NCBI GenBank assembly: GCA_029250385.1
Contig: JAQXFJ010000014.1
Coordinates: forward strand, 1-18,477
DNA: 18,477 nucleotides
Origin: Candidatus Poseidoniaceae archaeon
GTDB taxonomy: Archaea > Thermoplasmatota > Poseidoniia > Poseidoniales > Poseidoniaceae
Reading direction: 5' to 3'
Part shown: piece by piece, positions 10,501 through 16,720 of the stretch
Numbering within the stretch: the stretch's first letter is position 1
Layout: the number at the start of each line of letters is the position of its first letter
Notes under the pieces: generated by a model
What the model was told of the DNA's origin: nothing
Databases searched by the model: none
The model's input: only the letters and a program-made list of their open reading frames with translations
Position numbers and translations under genes: made by a program

Positions 10501-11188
10501 GCAAATAGAAAGCGGAGTTTACCTTATCATAGCAGTATTGTTTGCTGGAGTAATGTATCGTGCTGGAAAGCCGACAATCGATCAAATGGTTCAATCTGGT
10601 AGGAACAAAAATCGTGCCAAGTATGCCGAGAAACTAATTGCGTCCAGGGAGCAAGGGTTTAGTTCAAGTAGTGTATTTACCGTCAATCCGGTACCTTACC
10701 GTTCAGCAAAATTAGAGTGGTTTTTGTTGGTGCCAATCACCCTTGGTTTGTACGGACTTTGGATAAATTATCGCATAGCAAGTGAAATGAAAAAGCACGC
10801 AGATATTGGTCCTGGCGGCGTAAAACATCTAATATTCACAATAATTCCGTTGTTGAATATCTACCGAATGTTCAAATTTGTTGGCGAAATTAGGCAATTA
10901 GAAGAGCAAACAAAACATTCGACAAAAATCTCAACATCTTCGCCAATAATTTGGTTACTACTAGGGCTTTTCTTATTCCCAATATTGGCCGTTGGGGCGT
11001 TTATAGTTGGCTTATTAGCGTTGATTCCAGTCTTCTTGCTCCTGGGTAACTTAGCAGCTCAAATATTGGCTTATGTCATGTACTATGCAATCTTCTGGTG
11101 TCTTGCGGCATATCCGTTCTACAAGATTTGGAAAATGATGCAAGAATCGCTTAATACTTCATGGGCAATATGGTTTGGCAAAGTTTGA
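7583..11188 (+). CDS. Exported multi-Ig-domain protein fused to a DUF4234-like membrane domain
   Basis: From ATG 7583 the protein has 1201 residues and a clear signal peptide ending near residue 35 (PVSA/APS). TTG 7556 would add nine residues; neither start has a strong Shine-Dalgarno sequence. About seven Ig-like beta domains follow (NEW3/CARDB-like), each with a strand motif of the type V-x-N-T-G. Cys residues come in pairs: 85/123, 218/266, 298/394 and 899/908, suggesting disulfides and an outside location. An Asp-rich loop at 632-641 matches D-x-D-x-D-G-x-x-D, a likely calcium site. A membrane helix lies at about 977-996, followed by a basic cytoplasmic linker. From about 1039 on, several hydrophobic helices begin with 'ITLGLYGLWINYRIASEM', the signature of DUF4234, whose function is unknown. 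The protein therefore combines a long outside stalk with a polytopic membrane base. A structural, adhesive or protease-partner role is possible; no enzyme motif is visible. Confidence 0.85.
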   Translation: MLNRRESVSRANRAAFFLVSLMLVSLLPLIATPVSAAPSISLNVSPNSLEVNPGDSGEYTVRVTNTGSDPVTVNLQASNEPGEDCNGFTSTIGQITGQIDAGATEETTMNVTVAQTVEADTACDTTVTASITAVIGAPAAEIPEPSTETVTTTTGDGSGGGLWSVDLYFDGVKDRNDKTITYTGSSSLIEYMITVENTGQQNSTTVNLTLEERDDSGCGNTGDLEATLSDNTVTLDAEDEDDDDANKQVVYVEVEVPDGQEADDYCWEVTGTVTTPNPTEEVTDTVNLELEVPVLKECSMSLSKTTLNLNPNQEGSFSATLTNDGNSDWSVTMTRSGERASWVTFDGPSSGVLPYGDGSGTKAFDFKVTPDDSENAGSSNSITIQAKDGNTVKCSKVISIVLGQSFGAQLSLTTQSLGPIEPGENRTSSVTVTNTGNGQDNLRISVSSAPSGWGVQLEQSTVTVNSRHGAGKSVIVQYSVSVPLNALATESIELTFSVLPAGGGAAYQSKILTVTVSETHGMSSSSVIPSDSNGYISQTGDYNDVLVFPIEIENLGNNDDVFRFYTKQQRPSSGSNWDISFTDLVGDTKSEFNVPARQSLVINVNVLVPNVGNYNNNDIIIEITNLEHSTNDDDDGDGLPDNKAQFTIRAIKNNITYSMETRFGDGDYNSVTIDNKAASVILAPEGTMTFEFWIENVGTPQVGPSGLLRTDLAVIDINGLEGIATRQIFVDGELYDGSVPITTKYAIFNLTSQTYVLNENGQPFLAESELGANSIMLSNNISSFGNEVRKFKQKVMVIVEVSPSAQTGDVGILEVVVFSQENAADRTSGRLVLNLEVQTIYDIQFDDSVKLYYELEYPDRKEIPVSIVNDGNTRTQFIIYTPESFRGWSVELDRADSSCSTISEGLKCWADVDEVIEITALVRPSYDMEIKDNYTFTLSVEPVEIGVVGRENIEISVLGEPDDGPLGLGLSQGQIESGVYLIIAVLFAGVMYRAGKPTIDQMVQSGRNKNRAKYAEKLIASREQGFSSSSVFTVNPVPYRSAKLEWFLLVPITLGLYGLWINYRIASEMKKHADIGPGGVKHLIFTIIPLLNIYRMFKFVGEIRQLEEQTKHSTKISTSSPIIWLLLGLFLFPILAVGAFIVGLLALIPVFLLLGNLAAQILAYVMYYAIFWCLAAYPFYKIWKMMQESLNTSWAIWFGKV

Positions 11189-11320
11189 GTTAAATCAGTC
11201 CTCAAGCACATGTTTTCCTCATTTGCCATCGCATCAAAACGCGTCAAACATTTGGGAACCCTTATTGAGGGGTAATTATTGGAATGCTTGCTAAGCGTAT
11301 GCTTTGCACTGGGTGAGCGA
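11189..11320 (+). promoter_or_regulatory. Intergenic region upstream of the nuo operon, probable promoter and leader
   Basis: This 132-base gap separates the surface locus from nuoA and is the largest in the window, so the nuo promoter should lie here. An AT-rich TAATTATT (11272-11279) is the best TATA-like candidate but has no convincing BRE element next to it. CCCT/AGGG (around 11259-11271) and GCTT/AAGC (around 11286-11296) could form 4-base stems, which is too little to call a regulatory structure. A T-rich stretch near 11211-11225 might serve as a terminator for the gene before. Confidence 0.3.
11312..11316 (+). promoter_or_regulatory. Shine-Dalgarno sequence that decides the nuoA start
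   Basis: GGTGA lies 4 bases before ATG 11321, the same spacing as at the other strong ribosome binding sites of this operon. An in-frame TTG at 11279 lacks such a signal and would add 14 residues not expected in NuoA. Confidence 0.7.
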
Positions 11321-11806
11321 ATGTCCGGACTAGAATCAGTGCCAAGTGCGTACCTTTCTATCGGCTTCTTGACAGTTGTCGGAATACTAATGCCGCTGAC
11401 CAATTTCCTCATCACTTGGGTAGTTCGTCCAAGAGTAGACCCGGCTCGCCCTCACATTACCAAATCATACCTACTGGAAGGCTATGAAAGAGATCATAGT
11501 TTGTATCCAAGAAGGCTAACTACGTTTGAGTGTGGTAGTGAACCTGTTGGCGATGCTATGATTCAATTCCATTTCCAATATTACTGGTATGCCATCATAT
11601 TCCTCGTTTTTGATGTAGCTTTCATGTTCCTAGTTTTGGGCGGAATAGTTGCTTCAGATGCAACAGCACAAGATTTAGCAGACAGTGCTAGAGACGGCGC
11701 AGTAGACAGAGCAAAAGATGCGTTAGTGGTACTTTCAACCTACTTCGCAATCATGTCACTTGGCGTTTGGTACGTCTTTAGAAAAAGAGGTAGAATTTAC
11801 ATCTGA
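11321..11806 (+). CDS. nuoA: NADH-quinone oxidoreductase-like complex I subunit A
   Basis: NuoA is a small three-helix subunit of the complex I membrane arm at the junction with the quinone site. The 161-residue product has helices at about 8-30, 87-110 and 133-152. The loop signature ECGSEP (residues 70-75) includes the conserved Cys71 that corresponds to the loop Cys of mitochondrial ND3. In the second helix the usual FDxE motif reads F-D98-V-A100, so the family's acidic Glu is replaced by Ala. The loop between helices 2 and 3 is longer than in E. coli NuoA and strongly charged. It is the first gene of the operon. The next gene starts 9 bases downstream, with the stop codon TGA running into the Shine-Dalgarno GGTGA. 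The identification is secure; the Ala substitution is the only oddity. Confidence 0.93.
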   Translation: MSGLESVPSAYLSIGFLTVVGILMPLTNFLITWVVRPRVDPARPHITKSYLLEGYERDHSLYPRRLTTFECGSEPVGDAMIQFHFQYYWYAIIFLVFDVAFMFLVLGGIVASDATAQDLADSARDGAVDRAKDALVVLSTYFAIMSLGVWYVFRKRGRIYI

Positions 11807-11811
11807 GGTGA
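11804..11811 (+). promoter_or_regulatory. Stop/Shine-Dalgarno junction nuoA-nuoB
   Basis: TGAGGTGA joins the nuoA stop codon to the ribosome binding site of nuoB; a 4-base spacer (AATT) leads to ATG 11816. Confidence 0.8.
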
Positions 11812-11815
11812 AATT

Positions 11816-12409
11816 ATGGCAGATACAGGGGAAAATTTTGCAGCATTTAACAGCCGGGCGTTGGTAGAAATGGTCGGTGGAGTTACCGATGAAGCGCTAA
11901 AGGTCACTAAAATTAAACAATTCTTGAGCGTTCTAGCAGGCCGATTTTTCAACTGGGCTGGTAGAAAATCATTGTTCACTCTTCACTTGGGGATCAAATG
12001 CTGCGCTATTGAAATGGCTGCTGCAGCAACGCCGAGATTCGACGGAGACCGATTTGGCGTACTATTCCGTTCATCTCCAAGACAGTCAGATGTGTTATTG
12101 GTTAACGGTCCAATCTCAAAGAAATTCGCTGACAAGATTGTCAGGCTGTGGGAGCAAATGCCAGAGCCAAAATATTGCATAGCCATGGGCGAATGTGCTA
12201 TCTCGGGCGGACCATATTTCCAGTCTTACAACATCTTAGAAGGCGTTGACACTGTCATCCCGGTTGACGTTTACATCCCAGGATGCCCTCCTAGGCCTGA
12301 AGCACTGATTGACGGATTTGGCCTACTGCGCGAGAAAATAATTAGAATTGGCGGAGCGCCAAGTTCCGGCCGAGATTCTGAGAAGCCAATTATTGTGGGT
12401 GATGAGTGA
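11816..12409 (+). CDS. nuoB: Complex I subunit B, N2 iron-sulfur cluster protein
   Basis: NuoB carries the [4Fe-4S] cluster N2, the last electron carrier before quinone. The 197-residue product shows all four expected ligands: the tandem Cys62-Cys63 (GIKCCAIEM), Cys127 (MGECAISGG) and Cys157 (PGCPPRPEALIDG). These are the standard family motifs at standard spacing. The N-terminal 55 residues are variable, and the C-terminal tail after residue 180 is short and charged. The ATG sits 4 bases after a strong GGTGA. The stop codon overlaps the ATG of nuoC by one base (TGATG), so the two genes should be translationally coupled, as fits subunits that form one hydrophilic module. The identification is secure and nothing essential is missing. 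Confidence 0.96.
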   Translation: MADTGENFAAFNSRALVEMVGGVTDEALKVTKIKQFLSVLAGRFFNWAGRKSLFTLHLGIKCCAIEMAAAATPRFDGDRFGVLFRSSPRQSDVLLVNGPISKKFADKIVRLWEQMPEPKYCIAMGECAISGGPYFQSYNILEGVDTVIPVDVYIPGCPPRPEALIDGFGLLREKIIRIGGAPSSGRDSEKPIIVGDE

Positions 12410-13062
12410 TGGGAATGAAAATTACTCTTGAGCAAAATGCGGCAGCAGTAACTGAATGCGCAGATGCGATTAACGACAAATTCAGTGGCTCAGGCATCAG
12501 TGCAGACATCGTTCAGCATTCCAACGCCAAGAAATATTCCTTTGTGAGAGTCGTTACCCCGGCGCAACATTGGCAGGCACTGGCCAAGTGCATGAAGTTC
12601 GACATGGGAGTAAACTATTGCTCAATGATTACCGGTACACATTACCCAGAAGGACCAGATGAACGAGGATGGGGGTTGGCATACCATCTTCTTAGACAGC
12701 CAATCACCAATCAATTGCCCGATACTAGCACAGTTTACGTCGCTGAGAAGATGCTTGGTTCACAAATCCCGGTTGAATTTGAAGTGTTAATCAATTTACC
12801 AAATAACGACGCACCATCAGTTCCAACCGTACAACACATATGGGTAGGGGCTGATTGGAATGAAAAAGAGACATGGGATTTGGTCGGAATTCAGTTTGAA
12901 GGCCATGAAAACATGTTTAGAGTGCTCAATCCGCTTGACAGTCCAGATGGATTCCATCCATTACAAAAGCAACACAAGATTCGATATCATGATTATAATG
13001 AGATGTATGACGATGCCCAAGGGTTCGTTAGAAAACCGGCAGATGAGGGCCGGATAAAGTGA
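12409..13062 (+). CDS. nuoC: Complex I 30-kDa subunit C
   Basis: NuoC is a structural subunit of the hydrophilic connecting module that packs against NuoD and NuoB. The 217-residue product has the family signature at residues 145-167, 'GADWNEKETWDLVGIQFEGH', corresponding to the usual W-x-A-x-W-x-E-R-E-x-x-D-x-x-G-I-x-F-x-G-H pattern, followed by 'HPLQKQH' where many homologues have PLRKDY. NuoC is a separate protein here, not fused to NuoD as in E. coli. The start is uncertain within nine bases: GTG 12406, ATG 12409 and ATG 12415 are in frame. The Shine-Dalgarno GGTGA (12398-12402) gives a 6-base spacer for ATG 12409, which I prefer. The stop runs into the nuoD ribosome binding site. Confidence 0.93.
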   Translation: MGMKITLEQNAAAVTECADAINDKFSGSGISADIVQHSNAKKYSFVRVVTPAQHWQALAKCMKFDMGVNYCSMITGTHYPEGPDERGWGLAYHLLRQPITNQLPDTSTVYVAEKMLGSQIPVEFEVLINLPNNDAPSVPTVQHIWVGADWNEKETWDLVGIQFEGHENMFRVLNPLDSPDGFHPLQKQHKIRYHDYNEMYDDAQGFVRKPADEGRIK

Positions 13063-13067
13063 GGTGA
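13060..13067 (+). promoter_or_regulatory. Stop/Shine-Dalgarno junction nuoC-nuoD
   Basis: TGAGGTGA contains the nuoC stop codon and the nuoD ribosome binding site; a 4-base spacer (GATC) leads to ATG 13072. Confidence 0.8.
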
Positions 13068-13071
13068 GATC

Positions 13072-14211
13072 ATGGCACAAATGTGGATTACAATGGGGCC
13101 CCAACATCCAATGACGCACGGATTGTGGACGCTAAGAGTAAAAGTCGATGGTGAAACAGTAATCGATACAGAAGCAGAATTGGGCTACATCCACCGTGGT
13201 GTAGAAAAAATCTGTGAAGCTAGAGATTTCACACAAGTTACGCCGTATTGTGACAGATTATGCTATGTTAGCGCTATGACTTGGGCTAATTCCTACATTT
13301 ACGCAGCAGAGGATTTGCTTGAGGCAGACGTCCCTGAAAGAGCGGAATATATTCGGTTAATTTCTGCAGAATTACAACGATTAGCTAGCCACCTGATGTG
13401 GCTTGGCGCATTTGGTCCGGACATAGGAAATCTTACTTTGATGACTTGGTGTATGAGAGACAGAGAAATGTTCCTTGATTTGTTACAGGAACTAGGTGGC
13501 TCTCGGATGCATTACAATTATCCTCGTATCGGCGGAGTAAAGCGAGATATTCCAATTGGCTTTGCTGATAGAATGATTGCCAAAGTCAAATTATTTGAAA
13601 AGAGAATCGAAGAATATGAAATGATGCTGGATGAATCAACAATCTGGTTGGTTCGGCTTCAAGGTGTTGGATATTGTAACGCTGAAGAAATGGTCGAAGC
13701 AGGCGTATCTGGGCCGAATGTCAGGGCTGCTGGTGTCAACTATGACGTGCGCTGGGCTCACCCATATTCAGTGTATGATGAAGTTGATTGGGAGCCAGCG
13801 GTTGAGAAACCGACTTCAGTCAAAGGTGCAGATTGCTACGACCGTTACCGTGTTCGAATTGAGGAAATGCGCCAATCTTGTCGAATGGTACTTGATGCTA
13901 TCGAAAAAATACCGGGCGGTAAAAACACCAACTACGCTAGTGGAGATGAAATGATTTACACAAAAGCTCCAACTCGAGCGCCTGAAGGTGCAACCGGGTT
14001 TAGTAACTACGAGTGTACCAGGGGTGCCTCACAATTTTACATCGAAGGTGGTGGTGAAGGTAGAGGCAAAAAGCCTTACAGGCTATCAATCCGTTCGCCA
14101 ATGTTCATCACAATTCCATTTGTTGCTAAGACAATGATTGGATACAAAGTTGCTGATATCCCAGCAATTATGGGAAGTTTCGACCCGTGTATTGGGGAAA
14201 CAGATCGTTGA
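13072..14211 (+). CDS. nuoD: Complex I 49-kDa subunit D
   Basis: NuoD forms, with NuoB and NuoH, the quinone-binding cavity and descends from the large subunit of NiFe hydrogenases. The 379-residue product carries the quinone-site motif GPQHPMTHG (residues 9-17) and ELGYIHRGVEK (36-46), in both of which the catalytically important His and Arg residues are present. The N-terminus is short: the GPQHP motif starts only eight residues from the Met, so the usual leading extension is absent. The C-terminus ends in F-D-P-C-I-G-E-T-D-R (370-379). It keeps one Cys (373) at the position where hydrogenases bind nickel and many NuoD proteins have Val, while the second Cys is replaced, so no metal site is expected. 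The gene sits between nuoC and nuoH with 9-base gaps on both sides. Confident identification. Confidence 0.96.
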   Translation: MAQMWITMGPQHPMTHGLWTLRVKVDGETVIDTEAELGYIHRGVEKICEARDFTQVTPYCDRLCYVSAMTWANSYIYAAEDLLEADVPERAEYIRLISAELQRLASHLMWLGAFGPDIGNLTLMTWCMRDREMFLDLLQELGGSRMHYNYPRIGGVKRDIPIGFADRMIAKVKLFEKRIEEYEMMLDESTIWLVRLQGVGYCNAEEMVEAGVSGPNVRAAGVNYDVRWAHPYSVYDEVDWEPAVEKPTSVKGADCYDRYRVRIEEMRQSCRMVLDAIEKIPGGKNTNYASGDEMIYTKAPTRAPEGATGFSNYECTRGASQFYIEGGGEGRGKKPYRLSIRSPMFITIPFVAKTMIGYKVADIPAIMGSFDPCIGETDR

Positions 14212-14216
14212 GGTGA
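14209..14216 (+). promoter_or_regulatory. Stop/Shine-Dalgarno junction nuoD-nuoH
   Basis: TGAGGTGA contains the nuoD stop codon and the nuoH ribosome binding site; a 4-base spacer (GATT) leads to ATG 14221. Confidence 0.8.
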
Positions 14217-14220
14217 GATT

Positions 14221-15723
14221 ATGGATGACAAATACGACCTAAGGGGACTATTATTCTCAACCTTCGAAGATTTAATTCCAAAAGTTCTAGAAGGAACTCC
14301 TCTAGAAGATAGCTCGGCACAAATTGCCTTCGGACTCGCAACTTTTGCAGTGGTAAACATTGTGTTTTTGATGCTATTCTTTTCCCAATTCGCCATCTTG
14401 TGGATTGAGCGTAAAGCAGTTGCTAGAATGAACGATAGACGTGGTGCAACAACCGCATTGCGTTCCTTGTGGGTTGGTGAAAATGGTGTTACTGCAGGCG
14501 AATGGTGGAATATGCTGCCGTTTGGATTAGGTAAACCCATAGGCGGTCTAAACAAATGGCTAAACAAAAAATTTGGCAACCGGGATGAAAAGTTCGCAAC
14601 AGTCGACAGAGTAAACAATCGGTCGTGGATGGGTTATTCGATATTCCCGGGCTTCTTCCAAAATGTCGCTGATGGTATGAAATTTTTAGTCAAGGAGCAT
14701 ATGGTGCCCCAACGAGCCGACAAACTGATTTTTGAAGTGGCACCATTCCTCATCGTATCTTCAACATTACTCATTTTGGGAATAATTCCGTTGTCAAGTG
14801 GTATGTATGCAACTAACCCCGAACTTTCCATTCTTTACGCAATCGCAATCTTTGGAATTGCCCCAATTGGTGTCTTTTTCGCTGGCTGGTCTTCCAACAA
14901 TAAATACACTCTAATTGGCGGAATTAGGTCAGCAGCACAACTAACCGCATACGAAATTCCATTGTTGTTGACGCTCTTATCAGTCGCCGTATTATCAGGC
15001 ACATTCAACATAATTGAAAGCGTCCATTTCCAACATTCAGCTGGTGCCTGGAATTTATTCCTGATGCCGCTTGGAGCCGGACTTTTCCTCTTGACTATGA
15101 TTGCTGAAGTGGAAAGAGTACCGTTTGATATGCCCGAGGCTGAAGCAGAATTAGTTGAAGGCTGGTGGACTGAATATGGTGGCATGAGATTTGGTATGCT
15201 ATTTATGGCAGAATACATCAGAACCTATGCTGCCTGTTTCTTATTCACTCACTTCTTCTTGGGTGGATGGCACTTGCCATTCCAAGGATTGATTGGCCAA
15301 ATCCCGCTTCTAGGTGATGCTTACTTATTGATTCCAGGCGCGATAGTTGTGCTGATTAAAGCTTGGCTGGTATTCTTGCTAGTATTCGTTTGGGCTAGAT
15401 TTTCACTTGCGAGGATTAGAACCGATCAAATCTTAGAATTCGGTTGGCGAATTCTATTGCCTTTGGCAGTATTACAAGTGGTGCTGGCTGGTATTTACCG
15501 CCTCTACTTATTCGACCCTACTGAGATGAAAGATACAGCTGCTGGTGGCTGGGCATGGGACGCCTTTGGAGTTCCAATGCTAGTTCCAATCTTGACCACG
15601 ATTGCGTGGTTGGGAATCTTTGTCCTATTCCTCAATGACGAGGATAAGAGTGGAAATACTGAACGTATGTTCCACGTGTACACAGAAAAGCCTGCGGGAA
15701 CTTATGTCCCGGGGCAGGAGTGA
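14221..15723 (+). CDS. nuoH: Complex I subunit H with enlarged quinone-site loop
   Basis: NuoH is the multi-helix membrane subunit that lines the quinone tunnel and links it to the proton path. At 500 residues it is far longer than the usual 320-350. Recognisable family segments are 'ERKAVARMNDRRG' at 63-75, 'ADGMKFLVKE' at 150-159, and the acidic stretch 'VPFDMPEAEAELVEGWWTEYGG' region (about 300-321). Three differences explain the length: an N-terminal extension of about 25-30 residues; an insertion of about 60 residues between residues 75 and 140, replacing the short G-P-N-R-V-G loop of other NuoH proteins; and a hydrophilic tail of about 25 residues after the last helix. The insertion is rich in Gly, Trp, Asn and Lys and lies in the first cytoplasmic loop, which borders the quinone entry. 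Helices and charged residues elsewhere look intact, so the subunit should work. Confidence 0.94.
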   Translation: MDDKYDLRGLLFSTFEDLIPKVLEGTPLEDSSAQIAFGLATFAVVNIVFLMLFFSQFAILWIERKAVARMNDRRGATTALRSLWVGENGVTAGEWWNMLPFGLGKPIGGLNKWLNKKFGNRDEKFATVDRVNNRSWMGYSIFPGFFQNVADGMKFLVKEHMVPQRADKLIFEVAPFLIVSSTLLILGIIPLSSGMYATNPELSILYAIAIFGIAPIGVFFAGWSSNNKYTLIGGIRSAAQLTAYEIPLLLTLLSVAVLSGTFNIIESVHFQHSAGAWNLFLMPLGAGLFLLTMIAEVERVPFDMPEAEAELVEGWWTEYGGMRFGMLFMAEYIRTYAACFLFTHFFLGGWHLPFQGLIGQIPLLGDAYLLIPGAIVVLIKAWLVFLLVFVWARFSLARIRTDQILEFGWRILLPLAVLQVVLAGIYRLYLFDPTEMKDTAAGGWAWDAFGVPMLVPILTTIAWLGIFVLFLNDEDKSGNTERMFHVYTEKPAGTYVPGQE

Positions 15724-15728
15724 GGTGA
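15721..15728 (+). promoter_or_regulatory. Stop/Shine-Dalgarno junction nuoH-nuoI
   Basis: TGAGGTGA contains the nuoH stop codon and the nuoI ribosome binding site; a 4-base spacer (AAAT) leads to ATG 15733, which favours this ATG over the one two codons later. Confidence 0.8.
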
Positions 15729-15732
15729 AAAT

Positions 15733-16719
15733 ATGCCAATGCACCCCCATGCAAAACCGAATTTTAGAAACCTATTTTGGTACCCGTTTAAGATAACGCT
15801 CATTACCGCCCTTAGAACCTTCCCGATTTTCGGAAAGTTGTTTGGCAAGCGTCTAGCAATGGGCTATCACAACACGACTCACCCGGAATTCCTTGACGAC
15901 GGAGCAAAAGCCCGCGCCGACAAAAGCAGTCAATACAATGACATAACACAACAACAATTTGCTCCTGACCGTGTCACATCAGACTTATTCCCAACTTTGT
16001 GGAAACCTCAGACTGTTCAATATCCCTATGAGCGATTAGAGGATATGGAGCCTTGGCTGTTCGTTCCAGGCAATTACAACGGTAGAATCGGAGTCATTTG
16101 GGAGACCTGTACTGCCTGTAAGTTATGTGTTACAGCTTGTCCAAACGATTGTCTGCATATGACTACCGAGCTGCGAGTAGACGTATTAGACGGTGCTGAT
16201 GGGGAACACGAAGGATTCGGCGCAGAATTAGAGGTCGGTGGCTACGCTGCTCAATTAATCCCCGAAATAGCAGAATCATCTGACGATTTTAATCACGTTA
16301 CAGCACACGCTGACACTCCTGACCAATGGAGATTTGCTGAGGTGCTTGACCTGTCAGGTAGTACAGCAATGGTTCGATGGAATGATTCAGGCATGGAACA
16401 AGAGGTTGAACAAACTGAATTATTTGTGGCTGATGACCAGATAGTGTCCGGTAGAATCGACTTAGGCCGTTGTATGTTCTGTGGATTATGCATGGAGGCA
16501 TGCGGTTTCACTTCATTCTTCATGACCAATGAATACGACGGAATGTCTGGTTTTACTCGTCAAGATCTGTGGTTTGATGCAAGTAGAACTAGAGTATTGC
16601 CTTCAGTTCACCAAGAAGCAGTTGATGCAGAACTAGCCAAGCGCGCTAATAAAGAGAAAGATAAGCGTGCCAAAAAGGCTGCTAAGGCTGCCAAGGCTGC
16701 TGCTGAGGAAGGTGCTTGA
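15733..16719 (+). CDS. nuoI: Complex I subunit I, 2x[4Fe-4S] ferredoxin-like protein with an inserted domain
   Basis: NuoI carries two [4Fe-4S] clusters that pass electrons towards NuoB. The 328-residue product is about twice the usual 160-180. The first cluster motif is Cys126, 129, 132, 136 followed by Pro; the second is Cys247, 250, 253, 257 followed by Gly in place of the usual Pro. All eight ligands are present. The Cys136-Cys247 gap has 110 residues, against about 30 in E. coli NuoI. Within it, residues 199-233 (WRFAEVLDLSG to EQTELF) look like a short all-beta SH3/Tudor-like barrel, and 145-195 are acidic. The N-terminus (1-125) is also long and begins with basic amphipathic segments expected to lie on the membrane arm. 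The last 30 residues are Lys/Ala-rich. The insertion could dock an electron donor or stabilise the arm in place of missing subunits; that is speculation. Confidence 0.93.
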   Translation: MPMHPHAKPNFRNLFWYPFKITLITALRTFPIFGKLFGKRLAMGYHNTTHPEFLDDGAKARADKSSQYNDITQQQFAPDRVTSDLFPTLWKPQTVQYPYERLEDMEPWLFVPGNYNGRIGVIWETCTACKLCVTACPNDCLHMTTELRVDVLDGADGEHEGFGAELEVGGYAAQLIPEIAESSDDFNHVTAHADTPDQWRFAEVLDLSGSTAMVRWNDSGMEQEVEQTELFVADDQIVSGRIDLGRCMFCGLCMEACGFTSFFMTNEYDGMSGFTRQDLWFDASRTRVLPSVHQEAVDAELAKRANKEKDKRAKKAAKAAKAAAEEGA

Positions 16720-16720
16720 G

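Noticed and set aside
11256..11296. Short stems upstream of nuoA as a riboswitch or regulatory RNA
   Set aside because: Stems are only four base pairs with no covariation evidence and no known RNA motif.
11279..11320. Upstream TTG start for nuoA
   Set aside because: No ribosome binding site at the right distance, and the added residues are not NuoA-like; ATG 11321 has GGTGA at four bases.
14076..14618. Minus-strand frame of 180 codons opposite nuoD/nuoH
   Set aside because: It lies wholly opposite two certain genes, has no family signature, and its Ser/Pro/Ile-rich product is typical of an antisense shadow.
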